Source: an uncultured Clostridia bacterium
GTDB lineage: Bacteria > Bacillota > Clostridia > Acetivibrionales > CALMWN01
Assembly: GCA_937873555.1 (NCBI GenBank)
Contig: CALMWN010000264.1
Span: forward strand, 1-21,139
DNA: 21,139 nt
Direction: 5' to 3'
Positions 15,112 to 21,139 of this stretch are shown one piece after another; within the stretch, counting starts at the first letter, position 1, and each line of letters opens with the position of its first letter. The notes beneath the pieces were generated by a model, which saw only the letters and a program-made list of their open reading frames with translations, was not told the DNA's origin and ran no database searches. Position numbers and translations under genes: made by a program.

Positions 15112-16135
15112 AGTATGTGCCGACAGGATGAAATGGGATAAGTTCTATTTAAGTATCAGCCCTCTTAACAAGGATATTTATTTTTCCAGCAAGTACTGTA
15201 CACTTCATGAGCTGAACGGCGAGGGTGAGTGTCGTGTTGCTCTTTTCAAGGGAAGCAGCGGTACTGTGGTACTTTATCCGTTTATTCTGAAAGAGATTAC
15301 CGGATATGGTACACCCGGGAAGTATTTTGATATTGAGACCTGTTATGGTTATGGAGGTCCGGTAGTAGAAAATTATAATGAGGATGATATTAATGAGTTT
15401 GAGGACCTGTTCTGCACCTGGTGCCGTGAGAATGGCATAGTTGCGGAATTTGTAAGATTTCATCCCCTTCTTGACAACTTCGGCTATTTTAGAAAGAATA
15501 TTTCAAAAATCAAAAACCGGACAACTGTTTTTGTCGATCTTAAAGCAGGTCCGGACGAGATCTGGAAGAATTACATCTCCAGCAAAAACCGGAACATGAT
15601 AAGAAAGGCTGAAAAATCTGGTGTAACGGTAAAAGTCAGTAACAATTTCAACGGGTTTTTGTCCTTGTATGAGGAAACCATGAATAAGGTCAATGCTGGA
15701 GATTATTACTATTTTAGCGGAAAATATTATAAAAATCTGTTCAATCTGAATAACAAATCCTTGTTTCTTCTGGAAGCTGAAATTGACGGCAACACGGCGG
15801 CAGCTGCACTTTTCCTGTACAGCGGCCGGTATCTCAGTTATCATCTCTCCGGGAGCCGTCAGGAGTATCTGTCCTGCGCACCCAATAACCTGCTTTTGTA
15901 CAAGGCTATTGAATTGGGCTGTCTTATGGGGCTTGAAAAATTCCATCTCGGCGGAGGATTATCGGACTCGCCTGATGACAGCCTTTTCAGATTTAAAAAT
16001 AGTTTTTCCCCATACCTTGCAGAATTTTACATAGGGAAAAGGATTCATAACGCAGAAACCTACCATTTTCTGATGGACGAATGGAAACGAAGGAATCAAA
16101 AAGAACCTGAGCTCTTCTTGCAGTACCACTATTAA
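15101..16135 (+). CDS. FemAB/GNAT-like transferase (BioF2-like acyltransferase fold)
   Basis: A GNAT-fold protein of 344 residues resembling FemAB and Acetyltransf_6 families. It has the double-GNAT layout: an N-terminal domain ending in CRENGIVAEFVRFHPLLDN, then NYISSKNRNMIRKAEKSGVT (residues 157-176), the family's KxRNxIRKAEKxGV motif, followed by FLSLYEETMNKVNAGDYYYF and a second domain with AAALFLYSGRYLSYHLSGSR and ELGCLMGLEKFHLGG. No signal peptide or membrane segment is visible. GAGGAAAGG (15090-15098) precedes ATG 15101, and the gene overlaps the DegT-like gene by 11 bases. The family uses acyl-CoA or aminoacyl-tRNA donors. A role in N-acylating the nonulosonate amino groups, possibly filling the missing LegH step or adding an amino acid, is inference. 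Confidence 0.8.
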   Translation: MEFEVCADRMKWDKFYLSISPLNKDIYFSSKYCTLHELNGEGECRVALFKGSSGTVVLYPFILKEITGYGTPGKYFDIETCYGYGGPVVENYNEDDINEFEDLFCTWCRENGIVAEFVRFHPLLDNFGYFRKNISKIKNRTTVFVDLKAGPDEIWKNYISSKNRNMIRKAEKSGVTVKVSNNFNGFLSLYEETMNKVNAGDYYYFSGKYYKNLFNLNNKSLFLLEAEIDGNTAAAALFLYSGRYLSYHLSGSRQEYLSCAPNNLLLYKAIELGCLMGLEKFHLGGGLSDSPDDSLFRFKNSFSPYLAEFYIGKRIHNAETYHFLMDEWKRRNQKEPELFLQYHY

Positions 16136-16153
16136 TGCCAGGGAGATGATATA

Positions 16154-16252
16154 ATGAAAACCTTTGACGAAATGTAGGAACAGATACATTCGGAGCTGGA
16201 GTGGGGCAAATACCCCAGCAAGGTGAGAATACTTCTATCTCACTTTTTTTAA
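16154..16252 (+). pseudogene. Stub of a SAM methyltransferase-like gene
   Basis: ATG 16154 has a strong site (GGGAG 16141-16145) and reads MKTFDEM, then TAG at 16175. The frame stays open afterwards as EQIHSELEWGKYPSKVRILL and ends at TAA 16250. The string WGKYPS with an upstream EQIHSEL recalls, from memory, the N-terminus of class I SAM-dependent methyltransferases found in similar sugar clusters. The rest of that gene, including the DLGCG motif, is absent; terminator-like sequence lies in its place. The good site with a dead reading frame argues for a decayed gene rather than chance. The family call is tentative. No other gene is seen in 16136-16335. Confidence 0.4.
16221..16250 (+). terminator. 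Intrinsic terminator before legF
   Basis: GTGAGA (16223-16228) pairs with TCTCAC (16238-16243), followed directly by seven T (16244-16250). A smaller hairpin, TGGGG/CCCCA (16202-16217), lies just upstream. It would close the maf-to-FemAB-like transcript, so legF and later genes need their own promoter or read-through. Confidence 0.75.
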
Positions 16253-16291
16253 TGGTAATTGTAAAGTGGCTGCGTGCTGATAATTGCTTGT

Positions 16292-16318
16292 TAAAAGAAG
16301 CTGATTAATAACCGATAT
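16292..16318 (+). promoter_or_regulatory. Sigma-28-like promoter for legF-ptmE-legB-legC
   Basis: TAAA (16292-16295) and ACCGATAT (16311-16318) are 15 bases apart. The -10 matches GCCGATAT at 7 of 8. It follows the terminator ending at 16250. The expected start near 16325 would leave only about 11 bases before ATG 16336, with AGGTGA at the very 5' end, so the leader would be unusually short. Confidence 0.55.
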
Positions 16319-16335
16319 AATATTAGGTGAAAACA

Positions 16336-17055
16336 ATGAATAATAAAACCGAAAAAGCAAGTGTTCTTTGTATAATTCCCGCTCGTGGGGGCTCCAAGGG
16401 AGTAGTCAGGAAGAATGTCAAAAATCTGAACGGGAAACCGCTGATATGCTGGACGATAGAAGAAGCAAAGAAATCCAGATATGTGGACAGGATCATAGTT
16501 TCTACTGACGATGAAGAGATTTCGTCAATAAGTAAAAATTCCGGAGCAGAAATAATACCAAGGCCTGCCGAGATTGCATCGGACAACAGTCCGATAATGG
16601 ATACCATTCTGCACTCAGTCAGGATTCTTGAAGAGAGCGGATATTATCCGGATTATATAATGTTATTGCAATGTACTTCCCCGCTGAGAAGAACGGAGCA
16701 TATCGATGAAGCTATAGAAAAGCTTGTATCGTGTAAGGATGAAGCCGATTCACTGGTCTCGGTCGTCAAAATTGAGCACCCTCCCTGGTGGTATAAAACT
16801 ATTGACGATGCAGGCTATATGCATGACTTTATGGATTATGACAGGATAAAGCTCTCAAGAAGGCAGGATTTTCCTCCGGTTTACAATACAAACGGAGCCA
16901 TATACATCGCAAAGACTGAAGTACTCAAGCAAATTAAGGATTTTGAACTGGGAAGACCGCTGGCTTATATAATGGACCGGATTTCATCCATAGATATTGA
17001 TGAGGAAATGGATTTTTTGGTTGCGGAATTGATGATGAAATATAGAAACGGATAA
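16336..17055 (+). CDS. legF: CMP-legionaminate (nonulosonate) cytidylyltransferase, LegF/NeuA-like
   Basis: CMP-sugar synthetase that activates the nonulosonate with CTP for transfer to flagellin. The 239-residue product has the CTP-binding loop IIPARGGSKGVVRKNVKNLN near the N-terminus, PLICWTIEEAKKS, the strand RIIVSTDDEEI, LLQCTSPLRRTEHIDEAI (substrate side), YNTNGAIYIAK and the late acidic DIDEEMDF. These are the NeuA/LegF motifs in order. ATG 16336 is chosen with AGGTG (16325-16329) 6 bases upstream; the in-frame GTG 16327 lies within that site. It is the first gene after the internal terminator and promoter. In this setting CMP-legionaminate is the expected product, though CMP-sialate synthetases look alike. 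Confidence 0.88.
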   Translation: MNNKTEKASVLCIIPARGGSKGVVRKNVKNLNGKPLICWTIEEAKKSRYVDRIIVSTDDEEISSISKNSGAEIIPRPAEIASDNSPIMDTILHSVRILEESGYYPDYIMLLQCTSPLRRTEHIDEAIEKLVSCKDEADSLVSVVKIEHPPWWYKTIDDAGYMHDFMDYDRIKLSRRQDFPPVYNTNGAIYIAKTEVLKQIKDFELGRPLAYIMDRISSIDIDEEMDFLVAELMMKYRNG

Positions 17056-17083
17056 AGCTGCCCTATCTATGAATGGAGAATTG

Positions 17084-18169
17084 ATGAATATGGGTATTCA
17101 GGAGATAATCAGACTCTTTGTAACACCGGAAAACAGCATAAGATCAACAATGGAAGTAATAGACAGAAGCGGCAGGGCGTTCGCTCTGGTAGTAGATGAA
17201 GATCAAAGACTTATGGGGACTGTCACTGACGGTGATATCCGAAGGGCGATACTAAAAGGACAGGCTCTTGAAGAGCCTATTGGCTCCATAATGAATGAGA
17301 ACTTTATTTTTGTATCCCAAAATTATTCCAGAACCCTGGTTGAAACAATTTTCCTGAAGAAGAATGTTAGTCAGCTGCCTGTTCTGGATGACGACATGCG
17401 GGTTGTAAACATTATATTTTACAACGAATTTTTCAAGAAGATATCAAAGGAAAACTGGGCCGTAATTATGGCAGGGGGTCTTGGCACAAGACTGCAACCG
17501 CTTACAAGAGAAGTTCCCAAGCCGATGCTGAAAGTAGGTGCAAAGCCCATAATAGAAACAATTATCGAGCAACTGAAGTCTTATGGATATTCAAATATTA
17601 TTTTAAGTCTGAACTATAAGGCTGATATGATAATGAACTATTTCCAGGATGGGATGAATTTCGGAGTAAACATAAAATACGTCAGCGAAAAAAAACGCCT
17701 TGGTACGGCAGGTGCTATCAGACTCGCAAAAGAATATCTGGACAAGCCTTTTTTTGTCATTAACGGAGATATCCTTACCAAGCTTAATTTTGAACAATTC
17801 ATGCAATTTCATACAAACAACAGGGATATCATCACCATAGGCACCAAGCAGTACGAAATGCAGATACCCTACGGGGTTGTGAATATAAAGGGTGAAAGCG
17901 TAGTGGAGCTTAAGGAAAAGCCCCGGTCCAGCTACTTTATCAGTGGAGGGATGTACTGCCTGGATCCTGAAACCATAGATCACATACCGGAGGACCAATA
18001 CTTTGATATTACACAGCTGATAAGCAAATATATAGCCCTAAACAGAAGAGTGGGCAGCTTCCCGATTACCGAATACTGGATGGACATCGGTCAGATGGAC
18101 GATTACAACCAGGCGAATATGGATTATGAAAACATGTTTGGGAGTGAAGAATGTGCAGCTAAAGAATAA
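17084..18169 (+). CDS. ptmE: PtmE-like CBS-domain sugar-1-phosphate nucleotidyltransferase
   Basis: Fusion of an N-terminal CBS pair (about residues 1-115) and a nucleotidyltransferase (about 120-361). The CBS part shows FALVVDEDQRLMGTVTDGDI and VSQLPVLDDDMRVVNIIFYN. The catalytic part begins WAVIMAGGLGTRLQPLTREV with the PKPMLKVGAKPIIETIIEQL motif, then KRLGTAGAIRLAKEYL and FFVINGDILTKLN. This layout is that of C. jejuni PtmE, a glucosamine-1-phosphate guanylyltransferase that starts the GDP-sugar route to legionaminate. The start is ATG 17084, with GGAG (17075-17078) 5 bases before it; ATG 17069 lacks a site. The stop overlaps legB by 17 bases. The guanylyl preference is inferred from the operon. 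Confidence 0.88.
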   Translation: MNMGIQEIIRLFVTPENSIRSTMEVIDRSGRAFALVVDEDQRLMGTVTDGDIRRAILKGQALEEPIGSIMNENFIFVSQNYSRTLVETIFLKKNVSQLPVLDDDMRVVNIIFYNEFFKKISKENWAVIMAGGLGTRLQPLTREVPKPMLKVGAKPIIETIIEQLKSYGYSNIILSLNYKADMIMNYFQDGMNFGVNIKYVSEKKRLGTAGAIRLAKEYLDKPFFVINGDILTKLNFEQFMQFHTNNRDIITIGTKQYEMQIPYGVVNIKGESVVELKEKPRSSYFISGGMYCLDPETIDHIPEDQYFDITQLISKYIALNRRVGSFPITEYWMDIGQMDDYNQANMDYENMFGSEECAAKE

Positions 18170-19145
18170 AAAAGTTCTAGTGACAGGATCGGAGGGCTTT
18201 ATCGGAAGCCATCTGACGGAGCTGCTTGTAAAATCAGGAGCGGAAGTAACAGCCCTAGTTCAATATAATTCTTTTAACAACTGGGGTTGGATTGATTCGC
18301 TGGATGACCGGATAAAAAATGAAGTAAAGGTTATTTCCGGGGATGTCCGAGAGTATGACAATATCTCAAAAGCTGTGGCCGGGAAGGAAGTAGTATTTCA
18401 CCTTGCGGCTCTGATAGCCATTCCGTATTCCTACCAGTCACCCGCATCATATGTAAGGACGAATATCGAGGGGACTCTAAACGTACTGGAGGCATGCAGG
18501 ATGCATGGAATAAGCAAAATTATCCACACCTCCACAAGCGAGGTGTACGGAACGGCAAAATATGTACCGATTGATGAAGACCATCCGCTGCAGGGACAAT
18601 CCCCCTACTCAGCAAGCAAAATCGGTGCCGATAAGATTGCCGAGAGCTATCATCTTTCATACGGACTTCCTGTGGCGACCTTAAGGCCCTTTAATACTTA
18701 TGGCCCCAGACAATCGGCAAGAGCCGTAATACCAACGATAATTTCGCAGATACTTTCAGGGAGAAAAACCATCAAACTGGGCATACTGAGCCCTACCAGG
18801 GATCTGACCTTTGTAAAGGACACTGCAAGGGCTTTTTTCTGTATCGCAGAAGCGGATGAAAGCACCGGGCAGGTAATCAACGTGGGTTCCAATTTTGAAA
18901 TTTCAATCGGTGATCTTGCTGATAAAATAATCGCATTATCCGGGCAAAAAGTAACCATAGAATGTGATGAAGACCGCATAAGACCGGAAAAAAGCGAGGT
19001 AAACAGACTGTGGTGCAACAACAGGAAAGCAGAGGATATAATAGGATGGAAACCTCTTTATACTCTGGATAAGGGACTGAAGGAAACAATTGAATGGATT
19101 GGTAAAAACCTTAATTATTACAAAGCTGATATATATAATGTTTAG
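18153..19145 (+). CDS. legB: LegB-like GDP-GlcNAc 4,6-dehydratase (SDR)
   Basis: Extended short-chain dehydrogenase that converts NDP-GlcNAc to the 4-keto-6-deoxy sugar, here probably GDP-linked. The 330-residue product has the NAD loop VLVTGSEGFIGSHLTELLVK (GxxGxxG), GDVREYDNI, FHLAALIAIPYSY, the active-site strand HTSTSEVYGTA, the YSASK catalytic Tyr and Lys, and TLRPFNTYGPRQSAR. The C-terminal domain binds the sugar (RDLTFVKDTARAFFCIAE). The start GTG 18153 follows GGGAG (18140-18144) at 8 bases; ATG 18126 is in frame but lacks a site and would add nine residues. It overlaps ptmE by 17 bases. This family (LegB type) pairs with LegC, which is the next gene. Confidence 0.88.
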   Translation: MQLKNKKVLVTGSEGFIGSHLTELLVKSGAEVTALVQYNSFNNWGWIDSLDDRIKNEVKVISGDVREYDNISKAVAGKEVVFHLAALIAIPYSYQSPASYVRTNIEGTLNVLEACRMHGISKIIHTSTSEVYGTAKYVPIDEDHPLQGQSPYSASKIGADKIAESYHLSYGLPVATLRPFNTYGPRQSARAVIPTIISQILSGRKTIKLGILSPTRDLTFVKDTARAFFCIAEADESTGQVINVGSNFEISIGDLADKIIALSGQKVTIECDEDRIRPEKSEVNRLWCNNRKAEDIIGWKPLYTLDKGLKETIEWIGKNLNYYKADIYNV

Positions 19146-19204
19146 TGCTTTTTAACATAACAGTTTGATAAAATAATACGACTTTATACCATGGGGTAAT
19201 TGGG

Positions 19205-20299
19205 ATGATACCTTTAAGTATCCCGCATTTGTGCGGAAATGAATGGAAGTATATAAAGGAATGCCTTGACACCAACTGGGTGTCAAGTGCGGGGAAGTTT
19301 GTCGATTTATTTGAGGAAAAATTCCGTGAATTTATCAAAGCAGAAAAGACTGTTGTTACGATGAACGGAACCTCAGCACTTCATCTGGCTCTTATGGCTT
19401 CAGGGATTAAACCCGGGGACGAGGTGATTGTTCCGTCCCTTACATTTATTTCACCAGTCAACGCAATAAGATATGTGGGAGCGGAGCCGGTTTTTGCAGA
19501 TGTATGCAGGGATACTTATGTGATGGATGTAAACAGGCTTGAAGAGCTTATAACGCCTAAGACCAGGGCAGTTTTACCCGTTCATATTTATGGCCACCCG
19601 GTTGATATGGACCCACTGATGGACATATCAAAAAAATACGGGCTGACGGTTATTGAAGATGCCACGGAATCCCTGGGCTCCACGTATAATGGTAAGCATA
19701 CAGGCACCATAGGGCATATGGGCTGTTTCAGCTTCAACGGGAACAAGCTGATGACAACAGGTGCGGGCGGTATGCTGGCAACAAACGAGAGATCCCTTGG
19801 GGATTACATCAAGTATTTATCCAACCAGACAAAGACGGTTACTGAAAATGGCTCCTTTTACCACGAGGAAATCGGGTACAACTATAGGATGCCTAATATT
19901 TTGGCAGCAATGGGGTTAGCTCAGCTTGAAAACATCGATGACTTTATCGGTATAAAGAAAAAGAATGCAATGCAATACGGGAGGCTTCTGAAGGATGTGA
20001 AGGGGATTACCCTCCCCACCCGGAAAGCCTGGGCAGAGAATGTGAACTGGCTGTATTCCATACTTGTTGAAGATGATTATCATATTGACAGGGACAGCCT
20101 GATAAAGGAATTTAGGGCGAAGGGTATTGAAACAAGGCCCTTCTTTATGCCGGTCCATACCATGCCGCCTTACAGGAGGTGCAGAAGAGGCGATCTCTGT
20201 GTTACTCAGGATATAGCACAAAGGGGCGTGAATCTTCCGAGCTCTGTGTCCTTGACGGAAGAACAAATTAAATATATCTGCGATGTGATTAAAGTATAA
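19205..20299 (+). CDS. legC: LegC-like sugar 4-aminotransferase
   Basis: PLP-dependent aminotransferase that adds the 4-amino group to the 4-keto-6-deoxy-GlcNAc product of LegB. The 364-residue product opens IPLSIPHLCGNEWKYIKECL, the LegC/PglE family start, with the DTNWVSSAGKFVDLFEEKF region. It keeps VVTMNGTSALHLALMASGIK, VIEDATESLGSTYNGKHTGT with the pyridine-contacting D152, and CFSFNGNKLMTTGAGGMLAT with the Schiff-base K181. C-terminal YNYRMPNILAAMGLAQLENI is also typical. ATG 19205 has a modest site (GGGG 19192-19195). The 59-base gap to legB has no hairpin, so cotranscription is likely. It is the last sugar gene before the flaG promoter. Confidence 0.9.
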   Translation: MIPLSIPHLCGNEWKYIKECLDTNWVSSAGKFVDLFEEKFREFIKAEKTVVTMNGTSALHLALMASGIKPGDEVIVPSLTFISPVNAIRYVGAEPVFADVCRDTYVMDVNRLEELITPKTRAVLPVHIYGHPVDMDPLMDISKKYGLTVIEDATESLGSTYNGKHTGTIGHMGCFSFNGNKLMTTGAGGMLATNERSLGDYIKYLSNQTKTVTENGSFYHEEIGYNYRMPNILAAMGLAQLENIDDFIGIKKKNAMQYGRLLKDVKGITLPTRKAWAENVNWLYSILVEDDYHIDRDSLIKEFRAKGIETRPFFMPVHTMPPYRRCRRGDLCVTQDIAQRGVNLPSSVSLTEEQIKYICDVIKV

Positions 20300-20308
20300 A
20301 AGTTGTAC

Positions 20309-20336
20309 TAATCAATTTTTGTTACTCAGCCGATAC
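20309..20336 (+). promoter_or_regulatory. Candidate sigma-28 promoter for flaG-fliD
   Basis: GCCGATAC (20329-20336) matches the SigD -10 GCCGATAT at 7 of 8, with TAAT (20309-20312) 16 bases upstream as an imperfect -35. Transcription would start near 20343, leaving a leader of about 27 bases before flaG. Late filament-cap genes are usual sigma-28 targets. Confidence 0.5.
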
Positions 20337-20369
20337 AATAATATAGATATATTTCACGGAGGGATTAGT

Positions 20370-20777
20370 ATGAGAATTGAAAGCATGGATGCTTCCAGTA
20401 CCGGCTTTGCCATATCACAAAGCCCAAGGGCAAATACCAATACCAATACCAATACTAAAGATAATAATGACTCTTCTGATATAACAATTCCTGCAAAAGA
20501 CAATAAAAACATTTCACAGATGACAGAATGGGAGAAGAAAGAGCTTCCGGTTTCGGAAAAAGTCTTGATTGACGCAATAGAAAAAGCAAACAAGGCGATT
20601 TCGGGTGCCAATACGAAGTTTGAATTCTCTATCCACCAAAAAACCAAAGAGATCATGGTCAAAGTCATAGATTCCGATACAAACAAAGTCATAAGAGAGA
20701 TACCGCCTGAAAAAATACTTGATATGGTGGCAAAAATGTGGGAAATGGCCGGTATCATAGTTGACGAAAGAAGGTGA
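20370..20777 (+). CDS. flaG: FlaG family flagellar protein
   Basis: FlaG proteins affect filament length and lie beside fliD in many bacteria; the mechanism is not settled. The product (135 residues) has a disordered polar N-terminus (about 1-60) that includes four Asn-Thr units, and a conserved C-terminal FlaG domain with EKANKAISGANTKFEFSIHQ, MVKVIDSDTNKVIREIPPEK and ILDMVAKMWEMAGIIVDERR. That order (helix, strand pair, VIREIPPEKxLxM) is the family signature. ATG 20370 follows GGAGGG (20358-20363). fliD begins 4 bases after its stop, with the GAAGGTGAT at the flaG end serving as its site. Confidence 0.93.
   Translation: MRIESMDASSTGFAISQSPRANTNTNTNTKDNNDSSDITIPAKDNKNISQMTEWEKKELPVSEKVLIDAIEKANKAISGANTKFEFSIHQKTKEIMVKVIDSDTNKVIREIPPEKILDMVAKMWEMAGIIVDERR
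20433..20456 (+). repeat. In-frame hexanucleotide repeat in flaG
   Basis: Four tandem copies of AATACC (the last is AATACT) encode Asn-Thr units in the disordered N-terminus of FlaG. Such short tandem units can vary in copy number by slippage; changes here would be in frame and only alter linker length. Confidence 0.8.
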
Positions 20778-20781
20778 TCCT

Positions 20782-21139
20782 ATGGCAGTGAGTGGAACCA
20801 ACCCATATAGTTCAATAATGCGAATTACAGGTTTGGGAAGCAGCGGCCTCGATATAGATTCCATAATCAGCCAGCTGATGAAGATTGAAAGAGTCCCACT
20901 GGATAAGCTGACCCAGAACAGGCAGCTTGCCCTCTGGAGGCAGGACGCCTACAGGGAAATTACAAGTTCGCTTAAGGGCTTTAAGAGTGATTTTATGGAT
21001 ATGGTAAAGCCTGCGACTAATATGCTCTCCCAGAATTCCTACAAGAAGTTCATTTCAAGTGTTACCGACAGTGTTACGGGCGCTGCCAGTATGGCAGTCT
21101 CAGCGACAGGTACTGCCGATGCGATTGCCGGGACGCACA
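20782..21139 (+). CDS. fliD: FliD (HAP2) filament cap, N-terminal part
   Basis: Filament cap protein FliD, exported to the tip where it directs flagellin folding. Only the first 119 codons are in the window; the frame runs off the right edge. They include the conserved MRITGLGSSGLDIDSIISQL and MKIERVPLDKLTQNRQLALW region and the following helical D0/D1 segment (QDAYREITSSLKGFKSDFMD). ATG 20782 follows GAAGGTGATCC (20770-20780), which overlaps the flaG stop. The order flaG-fliD is standard; fliS would be expected next, outside the window. Confidence 0.93.
   Translation, partial: MAVSGTNPYSSIMRITGLGSSGLDIDSIISQLMKIERVPLDKLTQNRQLALWRQDAYREITSSLKGFKSDFMDMVKPATNMLSQNSYKKFISSVTDSVTGAASMAVSATGTADAIAGTH

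Noticed and set aside
16154..16252. TAG read-through (pyrrolysine-type) to make a 32-residue peptide
   Set aside because: Nothing nearby suggests recoding, and the frame ends within the terminator; a decayed gene is simpler.
1..21139. tRNA, rRNA, CRISPR array, IS element or transposase
   Set aside because: I saw no cloverleaf, repeat-spacer pattern, transposase frame or flanking inverted repeats.

Overview
The window reads as a late flagellar gene cluster with an embedded sugar-biosynthesis (flagellin glycosylation) island, from a motile, Gram-positive, low-to-moderate GC anaerobe-like Firmicute of class Clostridia. The reasons are the gene order flgM-flgN-flgK-flgK-flgL-DUF6470-fliW-csrA-flagellin, the FliW/CsrA pair, strong GGAGG-type ribosome binding sites and sigma-D/sigma-28 promoters of the TAAA-N15-CCGATAT type. 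A cellulolytic cluster III Clostridium relative (Ruminiclostridium/Acetivibrio group) is a guess from general resemblance only. Every gene is on the + strand.

Region 1 (1-7590) holds the anti-sigma factor FlgM, the chaperone FlgN, two tandem hook-filament junction proteins FlgK, FlgL, a DUF6470 (YviE-like) protein, FliW and CsrA, closed by an AT-rich intrinsic terminator. The first FlgK carries a von Willebrand factor A (VWA) domain of about 190 residues inserted in its variable middle.

Region 2 (7595-8930) is the flagellin unit. It has a near-consensus sigma-28 promoter, a structured leader of about 115 nt with a GGA-loop hairpin beside the Shine-Dalgarno (a probable CsrA target), the flagellin gene, and a long hairpin after it.

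Region 3 (8956-20299) is the glycan island. It holds a small unknown helical protein, a Maf-type flagellin glycosyltransferase, an SGNH hydrolase-like protein, and a nearly complete GDP-sugar route to a legionaminic-acid-type nonulosonate (LegG, LegI, LegF, PtmE, LegB, LegC). A DegT-fold protein and a FemAB/GNAT-like transferase lie in the middle. Two genes look damaged: legI has lost its N-terminal TIM-barrel segment with a frame change, and a short methyltransferase-like stub remains before a terminator. A second sigma-28-like promoter follows that terminator and would restart transcription of legF-ptmE-legB-legC.

Region 4 (20309-21139) returns to flagellar genes: a promoter, flaG, and the first 119 codons of fliD, cut by the window edge.

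Together the genes make, assemble, regulate and decorate the filament. FlgM holds sigma-28 until the hook is complete, FliW/CsrA tune flagellin translation, FlgK/FlgL/FliD cap and join the filament, and the Leg enzymes with Maf glycosylate flagellin. The broken legI means that, as written, this locus alone should not complete the nonulosonate.
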